Source: Mycobacteroides salmoniphilum (GTDB lineage Bacteria; Actinomycetota; Actinomycetes; Mycobacteriales; Mycobacteriaceae). From it: a DNA stretch of 64,000 bases. The notes under the pieces were generated by a model, which worked only from the letters and a program-made list of their open reading frames with translations, was not told the origin of the DNA and searched no databases. How positions within the stretch are numbered: position 1 is the stretch's first letter; each line of letters begins with the position of its first letter. Where the stretch lies: the NCBI RefSeq assembly GCF_004924335.1, contig NZ_CP024633.1:4588001-4652000 (forward strand), given 5' to 3'. This document shows, one piece after another, positions 32,380-40,418 of this stretch. A program made the translations under genes and the position numbers.

Positions 32380-33717
32380 CTACCCGTCAGCGTCCACGGA
32401 TTCAGGATCCATCGTCGGCTGAATCCACCGGAATCCGGACTCGCCGCGCTCCATGAACCGACGCTCATAGGTGCCCTCGATCCTCTTGCCATCCACCACA
32501 CCGGTGAGGACCAGCCGATCCGGGCTGGGCTGTTGCGCGTGAAGTGTCTGTTGCGGCGGACCGGACTCGCGCTTGCGCAACTCCAGCCGGTCACCGTTGA
32601 CCGCTAATAGCCACGCAGCGGTACGTCCGTCAGCAGTCTGGGAAACAAACTTCATCACGCTGAACTCCGCTACGGTGTCGCGATGGGAAATCGCCACGTT
32701 GGGCCATGGTGCGGGGGCAGTCTGGTTCAGCGTTGCCCCGCGCCCGTCGATGGTGAATGACGTTGCATGCCATATACCGTCGAGGCTCGAGGTGGGTGTC
32801 TTGTATGTCGAGTACACCGCTAGTGACTGCAGCACGATAAGTGCCATCAGGACCGAAGACACCCCGAATTTCAGCGCGATGCCCGTCCTGAGCAGCCATC
32901 GCCGGTCCGAGCCGAGCGCCGGCCACAGCCGCACCGGCTGGGTGGCGCTGCGGTTGAAGACCACCCGCACAAGGTTTGGCCACAATGGCGCGGTGACGGC
33001 GACCGCGATCAAGAACAGCTCTCCCGAGACCTGTTTGACCGGCACGTCATACGTCATGTTGAGTAGGAACACCTGCCCCATGGCGAACACCGACCCCAAG
33101 GCGCCCAAGACCCACGTGCGGTTCCACAGCAGCAGCAGCCCGGATACCAGCTCCACGATCCCGGTGGCTATCGAGTACGGCTCCGAAGCGCCCATGAAGC
33201 CCCACAGCGTGTTGAACAGGCTTGTGTCGCCAGCCAATTGCAGCTGCCGATCGGGAAGGGCCATAAACCCCATCTGCGTGGGAATCGCCTTCGCGATCCC
33301 GTACGTAATCATCGACATCGCCAGACCGAACCGTGCGAAAACCCATAGTGAGGTGGCCAGGCGCCGGTAGTTCGGCCGTTGGCGGTCCAACGCCGTCCAC
33401 ACGGCGGTGATCACCAGCGCGATCACCATCCACCCCAGGTGGTAGCACCACGACCACAACAAGTCGCCTCCGGAAGACACCGTGAGTTCGATACCGCGTC
33501 CACGGATGAGGAAACTTCCTATCTGGGCCGTGAGCCACAACACCGGCTCACACAGGTTGTAAAGCCCGAGGTTGTCGTACACCGAGAGCAGAAGAATCCC
33601 GCCGCCAATGGTGAACAGCAGACGGAATCCGATCTTCTGCAACGGAGTCCACCGCGCCGGGGCATCAGCTCCATCGTCTTCGGCGTTGCCGGAATGCCCG
33701 GGTGCAACGGTCATCAT
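32380..33717 (-). CDS. DoxX-like multi-pass membrane protein
   Basis: A 445-aa protein, roughly eight hydrophobic segments from residue 30 to 320, then a soluble C-terminal domain of about 120 residues. The sequence VFARFGLAMSMITYGIAKAIPTQM and the later GIVELVSGLLLLW resemble DoxX/DoxD membrane folds. The C-terminal part (SSLDGIWHATSFTIDGRG...) looks like a small beta-rich domain. ATG 33717 or 33714 are both possible starts. No close functional assignment can be made. It lies downstream of the lipase gene on the same strand, separated by 74 bp, so cotranscription is possible. It is separated from mmpS by 467 bp and is probably not part of the lipopeptide locus. Confidence 0.8.
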   Translation of the reverse strand: MMTVAPGHSGNAEDDGADAPARWTPLQKIGFRLLFTIGGGILLLSVYDNLGLYNLCEPVLWLTAQIGSFLIRGRGIELTVSSGGDLLWSWCYHLGWMVIALVITAVWTALDRQRPNYRRLATSLWVFARFGLAMSMITYGIAKAIPTQMGFMALPDRQLQLAGDTSLFNTLWGFMGASEPYSIATGIVELVSGLLLLWNRTWVLGALGSVFAMGQVFLLNMTYDVPVKQVSGELFLIAVAVTAPLWPNLVRVVFNRSATQPVRLWPALGSDRRWLLRTGIALKFGVSSVLMALIVLQSLAVYSTYKTPTSSLDGIWHATSFTIDGRGATLNQTAPAPWPNVAISHRDTVAEFSVMKFVSQTADGRTAAWLLAVNGDRLELRKRESGPPQQTLHAQQPSPDRLVLTGVVDGKRIEGTYERRFMERGESGFRWIQPTMDPESVDADG

Positions 33718-33791
33718 GCCGCGAGCCTAGCCGTCCCGCAGGTGTCTGCGCCTCCGGGAAAACCCTGAGTCACATCCTGATTCGAAGAGCG

Positions 33792-35060
33792 TTAATCCCC
33801 TAACGCACCGCGCATCCAGCGCAGAACACTGGGCATCGCCCATCCGGCCGCGATCAGATGCTCACCGGGCACGGGCAGGTAGTCCACCGTCGCCCCCTTG
33901 GACCGCCAGCTCTCGATAAGCGCGGTCACGCCTTGCTCGGGAACGAACTGATCACCGATGAACCGGTCCCGCGATCCGTGGTACAGCAGGGTCGGCATGG
34001 TCGGTGCCGTAGCACCCGGCTTGTTGGCGGCAATCACATCCTGTGCAATCTCGGACTCGAAAGGCGCTGGAATGGCCGCCAATACATTGAGATCGATACG
34101 CGCAATCCCGGCCGCCGCCAACGGCGGCTGCGGCAAGTCTTTGATCAAGGTCGTCATGTAGAGGGCAAAATCGCCAAAGAGCTCCACCATGTTCGGGTAC
34201 TCCCGTGCCTGCCCGATCGTGGCCGCCGCGAATAGACCAGACCCCAAGGCGCCGTTCATGCTGCGATATAGCAGGGCGTAATCCGTCGGTGTGCCACCCG
34301 CGACCGCACCACTGAACCTCAGTTCCGGCGCGTAAGCCGGCTGCTCCTGCGCGGCCCATACCGTCGCGATGGCTCCGCCGCTGTACCCATCCATGACCAT
34401 CGGGGACTCGACGAGATCCGGACATGCTCTGTGCATTCCGCGTACCGAATCCAACACCGCATGTGCGGCCATGATGCCCGCCGAGTACGCCATCCGCGGA
34501 CCCTCGTGATCGGGTATCAGCACCGCATAGTTTCGCGCCAGGAGGAGTGGCGCCAGCGGCGGCACATCGACGAACAGGCCACGCTCGATCCGGTACGAGG
34601 GTGCCGCCTTAAGCCCCAGGGAGTTGATCGGCTGGTTGCGTACCACCACCGGCCGGGCACCCGCGCCACGCCATGGGCGGTTCGGCTCGATCAGTGTCGC
34701 GGTCACGGGTACGGCATTTCCCGCGGTATCGGTGGAGCGGACCATGAACCGTTGAATAGTGGCGCCAGGCACGGGAATACGTGGCAGCACACGGTGCGTG
34801 CGGACGATATCTCCGTTGGCACGGTCGCTGAGGTCACCCGGGTCGGCATAGAAGCTGGGCCCCAGGATGGGTGTCGGCAAGATGGCTGCATAACGATCAG
34901 CGCGCTGTTCATCGGTCAACCTGCGCGCAGCCCAACTGTTGAGCTGTCGCACTACCGAGTGGCTGCGCAGCGCCAGGGACGAGCCCGCGATCCCGGCCAC
35001 CGCCATACCCACGCCCGCCAGTGCGGTTCCACCGAGAACGGCCACGGGGCTCTTGGCCAT
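33792..35060 (-). CDS. Secretory lipase-family (LIP) alpha/beta hydrolase
   Basis: A 422-aa protein with an N-terminal signal or anchor (LGGTALAGVGMAVAGIAGSSLAL). The body is an alpha/beta hydrolase with nucleophile elbow MDGYSGGAIAT (Gly-Tyr-Ser-Gly-Gly) and oxyanion region VVVRNQPINSLG. A late Asp (RDRFIGDQFVP) and His (PGEHLIA) complete a plausible triad. This layout matches the secretory lipase family (LIP, PF03583), common in mycobacteria. The expected site is the cell envelope and the substrates are acylglycerols or esters. GAGGAAATC precedes the ATG 35060. A TetR remnant sits 47 bp upstream on the same strand, hinting that the lipase once followed a regulator gene. Confidence 0.88.
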   Translation of the reverse strand: MAKSPVAVLGGTALAGVGMAVAGIAGSSLALRSHSVVRQLNSWAARRLTDEQRADRYAAILPTPILGPSFYADPGDLSDRANGDIVRTHRVLPRIPVPGATIQRFMVRSTDTAGNAVPVTATLIEPNRPWRGAGARPVVVRNQPINSLGLKAAPSYRIERGLFVDVPPLAPLLLARNYAVLIPDHEGPRMAYSAGIMAAHAVLDSVRGMHRACPDLVESPMVMDGYSGGAIATVWAAQEQPAYAPELRFSGAVAGGTPTDYALLYRSMNGALGSGLFAAATIGQAREYPNMVELFGDFALYMTTLIKDLPQPPLAAAGIARIDLNVLAAIPAPFESEIAQDVIAANKPGATAPTMPTLLYHGSRDRFIGDQFVPEQGVTALIESWRSKGATVDYLPVPGEHLIAAGWAMPSVLRWMRGALGD

Positions 35061-35107
35061 GATTTCCTCCTGTGTTCATCACAGCGTAGATCCCTGACGT
35101 GACAAGG

Positions 35108-35275
35108 TTAGCCGCGGCCATCGAGAAGTCCTGCGACTACTCGAATCACACTGCGCTTCAATGAATCCTCGTCTGTCACCCCGCGCACGGCGTAGGACAG
35201 GGCCACCCCGTCGAGACACGCGATCAGATCGGCCGTGCGTTCGACGGCATCGGGAATCCTGAGAGCAGTCAGCCG
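35108..35275 (-). pseudogene. TetR-family regulator remnant (C-terminal 56 codons)
   Basis: An open stretch on the minus strand encodes VERTADLIACLDGVALSYAV followed by RGVTDEDSLKRSVIRVVAGL and LDGRG-stop. This is the typical last helices of a TetR/AcrR ligand domain. An in-frame TAA (35278-35276) lies directly upstream, and no HTH part exists between here and the carboxylic acid reductase. I read it as the tail of a regulator that was cut away when the adjacent region changed. It could alternatively be a frameshifted gene with its front deleted. Confidence 0.65.
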
Positions 35276-35360
35276 TTACTCAAGGAGCACCGGGAGGTGA
35301 TCGGTGGCCGCAACGAGAATGCCCCGCATCTCGGGGCGGTGGCCGACTCTGATCGTGCCC

Positions 35361-35402
35361 GTTACCGGCTACTGCCCGGAAGACCTCGGCAGAGCCGGTA
35401 AC
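35361..35402 (-). terminator. Strong hairpin after the carboxylic acid reductase gene
   Basis: GTTACCGGCT (35361-35370) and CTGCC (35372-35376) pair with GGCAG (35388-35392) and AGCCGGTAAC (35393-35402), leaving one bulged A and an 11-nt loop. The stem is 15 bp and starts 10 nt past the reductase stop. There is no U-run, which is common for mycobacterial terminators. Confidence 0.75.
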
Positions 35403-35411
35403 CAGCACCGG

Positions 35412-38400
35412 CTAGATCAGGCCCAGCAGACTGATATCGGCGGCGTACTTGAGGATCAGGTCCTTGGTGACATGCGGGATCTCGCCCGGTGTCTGGCCCA
35501 GGCCGCCGACCTTGGCTTCCCGTACGGCTCCACTGAATTCAGCTGTCGGGAGCGCACTTCCGTCGATCGCAAGCTGCGGCTTCTGATACATCTTGAGCAG
35601 CGGCAGCACAGACTGCTGGCGCTGCTGCTCGGGCAGCCCCTTGAGAGCTGTTTCGAATCGGGCGAGCCATTGGCCGTAATCGTCGATCCGAGCGATCTTG
35701 TACCCGGCCTCGATGAGCCAATCCACGAACGTGTCCATCGAGACACCGTCGTGATGGGGATTGAACACATCGAAGCTGCGGTAGTCATCTGTCACATTCA
35801 CACCGCCGATCGCGGTGATGGATGCGGCAGTGAAATCGCCTGGGACACCGTCGTAGTGCGCCCGCTGACGGTTGCCGTCGACATCCAGTTCGTAGAAACT
35901 GGCCGGCGCGACGCCGGTGAGCAACAGGCTCTGGATGGTACGAGTGAACACGTCGGTGACGTTCAGCTGACCGTGGTATTGGCTGTGCGCGAGGATCATG
36001 TCGGAACGGAAGACCCGCACCGGCAGCCCGACCAAGTCGTGGGCCTCCCGCAGCAGAACCTCGCCCGCCCACTTCGAGTTCCCATAACCGTTGGCGTAGC
36101 CGTCGTTGATCTGACGCTCTGCCGACATCACACGAACATCGGAATCTTCCTCGAACTGGGTCACCGGGATCTGATCGGCGATACCGACCGTCGACAAATA
36201 GGTGACCGGCTTGAGCCGCTGGGAGATCGCCAGTTTGATGATCTCGGCGGTACCCGCCACATTGGGGCCGAACAACTGGCTGTACGGCAGCACGTGGTTC
36301 ACCAACGCCCCCGAGTGGGCGATCAGATCCACATCACTGGCCAATTTCTGCCAAACATCTTGGGAAACGCCAAGATCCTGGTCACCGAAATCACCGGCGA
36401 TCACTTCGAGCCCCTGTTCCGCAAGCTGACGGTAGTGGGCCGACAGCGTGGGGTCTCCCGATTCGTACACGGCGTCCAGCCGTGCACGGGCGGCCGCAGC
36501 ATCGGAGCCGCGGATAAGTGCGTACACCTTTCCGCCATGGGGTGCCAGCCGCTCGAGCCAATCCAGCACCAGCCAGCGTCCGAGCCAGCCGTTACCACCG
36601 GTCACCAATACGGTCTTGACGTCCGTGGTCGGTGGCTGAATATCCTTGGCCGCCTTCAGTAATGATTCATCGATGAACTTGTCAAGGGTGAGCTCGGCGG
36701 CATGGATAACCGTCGCTCCCCTACCGTGGACCGACGCAAACGTCGGCTGCGTCGCGGCGCCGCTCCGCTGCGCCTCAATGTGCCGGGCGATCGCGGCAAG
36801 ATCGTTGGCGACGCTGTTGATGACACCAACCGGAACGTCCACCTCGAAGATGTCGCGCAGCAGCTCGGAGTACGACAACGCCGAGAGCGAGTCACCGCCG
36901 AGGTCGATGAACCGCACATCGGGCGCCAGGTCGGAGGACGATGCCCCCAGCAGTGCCGCCGCGGCGTCGGTCACCGTATCCAGGACCGGACGGCTGTCCG
37001 CCTCCCGCGCGAGCTCACGCAACCGCTCGTTCTGGCTTTCGGCCAATTCTGTGTACAGCGTCTCCAGCCGTTCGCCGTAGTGCTCCTTCAGCTTCGGACG
37101 CAGCAGCTTGCGCGCATCCGACAGCAAGCCGGATTCGACGGTGAACGGCACCGTCTCGACGATGAAGTCCCGGGGGATTTCGTAGGACTGCAGCTCCGCG
37201 CCCTTGGCTACCTGCTGCAGAGAGTCCTGGATCAACGGTTTGAGCGCGTCCGGCGAATCCGCGTACCGTTCAAGAGCTTCCGGCGTGGGTACGACGACCG
37301 CCAGCAGGAAGGAACGCTCGCTGTTGCCGTACACGAAGATCTGCCGAACCAGCGGGCTGCCGGTGTACGCGGCCTCCAGCTTGGACACCGCGACAAACTC
37401 ACCCTGGGCGAGCTTGAGCACGTTCTTGACGCGGTCGAGGTACTTGAGGTGGTCTGGCCCCAACTCCGCGACCACGTCGCCGGTCAGGTAATAGCCGTCC
37501 TCGTCAAAGACGTCGGCAGTGGTTTCTGGGCGCTTGTAGTAGCCGGGGAACATGGTCTCCGACTTGATGCGCAGCTCGCCCCGCGGATGCGGGGAATCCG
37601 TTGTGAAATAACCGAGTTCGGGAACATCTACCAACTTGTATTCGGTGACGGGGGGACGCTGCAACACACCGTCACGCCATACTGCGCCGGCCTCGGTGGA
37701 ACCGTAGCCGTCAAGCATCGCTACCTGCAGCAGCGATTCCATGAAGTCGTTCATCTCGGGAGACAGTGGCGCAGAACCAGATCCGGCACTGAGTACGCGC
37801 CCACCGAAATCCTCTTCGCGGATGCGGACCTTGATCTGCTCGGCGATGTCCGCATTACTTTCGCCGGGGGCAAGCGAACGATCCAACTCGGCCTGGTAAC
37901 GCTGGAAAACCATCTCCACCACGCGCGGCACGAACAGCACTTCGGTGGGACGGATGAGCGCGATGTCCTCGAAGAATGTCGACAGGTCACTGGACGCGAT
38001 GTAATACGCCGTGCCACCCCCGGAGAGCGTGCCCATCAGGGTGAGGCGGCCCGCCAGGTGGCTCATCGGCATGAAGTTGACGCCTACACCCGGAATTACC
38101 GTGCTGCTGAGCCACTTCTTCTGCCACAGGTTGGCCACCAGCCATTGCGGGTACATCGCGCCCTTGGGGGTGCCGGTGCTGCCGGAGGTATAGATGAGCA
38201 GACGCAGTGCGTCGGGATCCTCGCTGGGCTGTGGTGCCGCAGGCAGCTCACGCCCGCGCGCGATCGCGTCGCCGAGCGGATCGATAGTGATCGTCCGGCC
38301 GGCGTCCTCGAGTCGGGCGCGTACGGCATGGAGCGCCTCGCGATGACCGTCCACCTCCGGGTGGTAGTCGAAGACCGACAACAGGCGCACAGACGGCGCC

Positions 38401-38969
38401 GCCAGTAGCGACTCCACCGCCGCGTCGAGGTACTCGATGCTGGCGGCGAAGACAGTGGGTTGGGTTTCTTCAAGGATCGCGTTGCGCTGCTGCACCGATG
38501 CACCGGTCTGCAAGGGCACCGACACGGTCCCGAGGCGAAGCCCCGCGACATCCAGCGAGGCGAAGTCCGTGCTGGTGAAACCGAGCTGGGCGACGAAGTC
38601 GCCATCACGGATTCCCTGGTCGTACCAGGCGGCGGCGATGGCCTCGGCCCGGTTCCAGAGTTCGCGATAGGAGGTGGTGACGTACTCGGGCTTCAGCGCG
38701 AGGCTTGTCACGCCGTTGTCGTCGGTCACCAGGTCAGCGGCGCGGTGACCGAGGGCCGGGCGATCTCCGTAGCCCTCCAGCAGTCGCCGGATCACCTCGA
38801 CCAGCGGCAGACCAGGTTCGTTGACCGCGTCGGTCACTGCGTCGTCGGGGAGGAGCCCCTGCAGCTGCAGGTCGTTGGACACGACCTGCGCGACGCGTCG
38901 TTCGAGTTCTTGCTGTTCCGCGAGATCAGGCGTCGTCGTGGCGGCAGGTGTCGAGATCGTTTCAGTCAT
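35412..38969 (-). CDS. car: Carboxylic acid reductase (A-PCP-reductase)
   Basis: A 1185-aa enzyme that adenylates a carboxylic acid, loads it on a phosphopantetheine arm and reduces it with NADPH to an aldehyde. Domains in order: adenylation 1-640 (LLIYTSGSTGTPKGAMYP near 260, DGYGSTEAG near 420, YLTGDVV near 490), carrier with [12 protein letters not shown] (Ser near 694), and a short-chain reductase-like domain with TGGNGWLGRWL (near 793) and the catalytic YGNSKWAGE. Length and layout match mycobacterial CAR/FadD9 enzymes. It needs a phosphopantetheinyl transferase from elsewhere. It stands alone, followed by a strong hairpin. An A/T-rich TTAGCTTAGGTATG segment about 60 bp upstream of ATG 38969 is likely promoter DNA. 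A link to the NRPS locus is not shown. Confidence 0.97.
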   Translation of the reverse strand: MTETISTPAATTTPDLAEQQELERRVAQVVSNDLQLQGLLPDDAVTDAVNEPGLPLVEVIRRLLEGYGDRPALGHRAADLVTDDNGVTSLALKPEYVTTSYRELWNRAEAIAAAWYDQGIRDGDFVAQLGFTSTDFASLDVAGLRLGTVSVPLQTGASVQQRNAILEETQPTVFAASIEYLDAAVESLLAAPSVRLLSVFDYHPEVDGHREALHAVRARLEDAGRTITIDPLGDAIARGRELPAAPQPSEDPDALRLLIYTSGSTGTPKGAMYPQWLVANLWQKKWLSSTVIPGVGVNFMPMSHLAGRLTLMGTLSGGGTAYYIASSDLSTFFEDIALIRPTEVLFVPRVVEMVFQRYQAELDRSLAPGESNADIAEQIKVRIREEDFGGRVLSAGSGSAPLSPEMNDFMESLLQVAMLDGYGSTEAGAVWRDGVLQRPPVTEYKLVDVPELGYFTTDSPHPRGELRIKSETMFPGYYKRPETTADVFDEDGYYLTGDVVAELGPDHLKYLDRVKNVLKLAQGEFVAVSKLEAAYTGSPLVRQIFVYGNSERSFLLAVVVPTPEALERYADSPDALKPLIQDSLQQVAKGAELQSYEIPRDFIVETVPFTVESGLLSDARKLLRPKLKEHYGERLETLYTELAESQNERLRELAREADSRPVLDTVTDAAAALLGASSSDLAPDVRFIDLGGDSLSALSYSELLRDIFEVDVPVGVINSVANDLAAIARHIEAQRSGAATQPTFASVHGRGATVIHAAELTLDKFIDESLLKAAKDIQPPTTDVKTVLVTGGNGWLGRWLVLDWLERLAPHGGKVYALIRGSDAAAARARLDAVYESGDPTLSAHYRQLAEQGLEVIAGDFGDQDLGVSQDVWQKLASDVDLIAHSGALVNHVLPYSQLFGPNVAGTAEIIKLAISQRLKPVTYLSTVGIADQIPVTQFEEDSDVRVMSAERQINDGYANGYGNSKWAGEVLLREAHDLVGLPVRVFRSDMILAHSQYHGQLNVTDVFTRTIQSLLLTGVAPASFYELDVDGNRQRAHYDGVPGDFTAASITAIGGVNVTDDYRSFDVFNPHHDGVSMDTFVDWLIEAGYKIARIDDYGQWLARFETALKGLPEQQRQQSVLPLLKMYQKPQLAIDGSALPTAEFSGAVREAKVGGLGQTPGEIPHVTKDLILKYAADISLLGLI

Positions 38970-39154
38970 GCCTAGATACCTCGGAGATCGGCGTTAAGTA
39001 AGGGGGAGGGCTACATTGCCCACCTGATAAAAGTACATACCTAAGCTAACTATTCCCTGTGAGCCCCTGCTCTTCACCTCCCGGAGAACCGGCATTCGCG
39101 CTGGTCTGGCCGGGCATGCCGGGATCAGGTGTCATCACGAGGTGAGGAGCGTCA

Positions 39155-39433
39155 CTATCGCAGCGCCCGCGGTGCGTGTTCTCGAGCGGCCGCCAACAGC
39201 TCCTGCCGCGAGGGATTCACCAAGGGATGACCCGCGACGTTGACGGTCGGCACCGTCTCGTTGCCGTCGGCGACCGACCGGACGTAGGCCGCCGCGTCGG
39301 GAGATTTCCAGATGTTGACCTCGGTGTAGCGCAGTCGACTGAAGCGCAGCTGCGTCCGAAGCTTGATGCAGAAAGGGCAACCCGGCCGCCAGTACAGGAC
39401 GACCTCGTCAGAGGCCGGGAGGGGCTTCGTCAT
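39155..39433 (-). CDS. Glutaredoxin-like protein (mycoredoxin type)
   Basis: A 92-aa thioredoxin-fold oxidoreductase with active site RPGCPFCIKL (CPFC, residues about 19-22). The cis-Pro segment is ETVPTVNVAGH, both as in mycoredoxin/NrdH-like proteins that reduce mycothiol-mixed disulfides. Length suits the family. It is the last gene of a probable operon, starting 10 bp downstream of the FMN-binding protein's stop. ATG 39433 is the natural start. Confidence 0.9.
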   Translation of the reverse strand: MTKPLPASDEVVLYWRPGCPFCIKLRTQLRFSRLRYTEVNIWKSPDAAAYVRSVADGNETVPTVNVAGHPLVNPSRQELLAAAREHAPRALR

Positions 39434-39442
39434 GATCCATGT

Positions 39443-40135
39443 CTACACGGGCTTACCCGCGGTAACGCCAGGCTTGAGTGTGTAGATGCCCTCGATGGCG
39501 ATGACGACGGCGCAACGGGGGTGTTTCATGCCCCGCTCCTCCGCGAAGGCAACGGCATCATCGAACGCCGGCCCCGAGTCGTGGATGTGGGCAGAACCGA
39601 CGAACCGGTACCCGTCCAGTGCGTCGCGGTCGATCACCGCGACGGAAACCTTCGATCCGGCAAGGATATTGGCCAGTGTCTGCCCGCCGGTGTTCTCATT
39701 GAAGATCAGAGATCGTTCATCGTGCACCCGCAGGGAACGTTTGGGCCCGATGTTGGGGGTCGTGCCGTCGGTCACCGTCGCCAGGACCGCCAGTTGAGAA
39801 CCGAGCATCCGCTTCATCTCATCGGTAAGCGTGGGCATTATGTACGCGACCTCCTGGAATGCTTGTACTGGAATGAGATTCGGTATGGGTGGCGGCGGCG
39901 CGCAGACCCGGGCGATATCGAGCAACCGACTCGTAGCACCGGCCGGAGCCGCACGCATCAGCACCGAGAGCAGATGCAGCAGGCCCTCGGAAACCAGGAG
40001 CCGGCACTGACTGGTCCTCAGGATGTGCGCCGCGGAAACCTTGTCACCCGAGGCGATCGCTTGCGCTATCGCAACCGTCTCGAACCACGACGCCTCCAGG
40101 CCCTCTTGACCCATCGAGTAGTTTCGGCTCACCAA
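39443..40135 (-). CDS. Pyridoxamine 5'-phosphate oxidase-like FMN-binding protein with extra N-terminus
   Basis: The C-terminal 131 residues, from MPTLTDEMKRMLGSQLAVLAT (ATG 39838), form the usual split-barrel flavin-binding protein: GTPNIGPKRSLRV-like and FNENTGGQTLANI motifs, then DGYRFVGSA. The preceding 99 residues are mostly helical (FETVAIAQAIASGDKVSAAH) and not part of that family as I know it. They are in frame without a stop and have coding-like composition, so the 230-aa product is given here. A shorter protein starting at 39838 is the alternative. The 5' end lies 7 bp after the WhiB stop, and the glutaredoxin follows 10 bp downstream. Flavin or deazaflavin-dependent redox chemistry is probable, with unknown substrate. 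Confidence 0.75.
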   Translation of the reverse strand: MVSRNYSMGQEGLEASWFETVAIAQAIASGDKVSAAHILRTSQCRLLVSEGLLHLLSVLMRAAPAGATSRLLDIARVCAPPPPIPNLIPVQAFQEVAYIMPTLTDEMKRMLGSQLAVLATVTDGTTPNIGPKRSLRVHDERSLIFNENTGGQTLANILAGSKVSVAVIDRDALDGYRFVGSAHIHDSGPAFDDAVAFAEERGMKHPRCAVVIAIEGIYTLKPGVTAGKPV

Positions 40136-40141
40136 ACTATA

Positions 40142-40414
40142 TTATTCGTTAGTCCTAACTACGTCCAGTGCCCGCTTCCGCGGCGGCACCCGGTTCCTGT
40201 CGCGCCTTTCCCGCGGAGTGGTCGCCCCCCACACCCCAAACGATTCGCCCGCCGCGACGGCATACCTACCGCATGGCTCCCGTACCGGGCAGTGCCGACA
40301 GATCTGTTTGGCGCGGGCCTCCCGAAGGGTCCGAGCTCTCCCCCGCTCGTGATCCGGTGAGAAGAACAGATCGATCGGCATGCCACGGCAACGCGCCCAC
40401 TCCAGCCACTTCAT
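40142..40414 (-). CDS. WhiB-family iron-sulfur regulator
   Basis: A 90-aa actinobacterial transcription factor. Four cysteines hold the [4Fe-4S] cluster: ARCRGM (Cys 9), ICRHC (two) and REPC. The glycine-rich turn GVWGATTPRERR and a basic tail (RDRNRVPPRKR) follow, as in other Wbl proteins that work with the principal sigma factor. ATG 40414 lies 4 bp after the stop of the NRAMP gene, so it is translated from the same message and falls under the upstream riboswitch leader. A longer frame reaches 40492 but would overlap the transporter. Confidence 0.9.
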   Translation of the reverse strand: MKWLEWARCRGMPIDLFFSPDHERGRARTLREARAKQICRHCPVREPCGRYAVAAGESFGVWGATTPRERRDRNRVPPRKRALDVVRTNE

Positions 40415-40418
40415 GTCG

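Noticed and set aside
35279..35360. Possible plus-strand gene fragment (LLKEHREVIGGRNENAPHLG)
   Set aside because: Short, without start or recognisable family, and next to a TetR remnant on the other strand; not enough to call.
36702..38408. A 568-codon open frame on the plus strand within the reductase gene
   Set aside because: Arg/Gln/Val-rich shadow of the carboxylic acid reductase; no motif and no ribosome site.
39030..39055. Possible iron box (IdeR-like TTAGCTTAGGTATG) before the carboxylic acid reductase
   Set aside because: Only one half resembles the TTAGGTTAGGCTAACCTAA consensus; the second half does not match.
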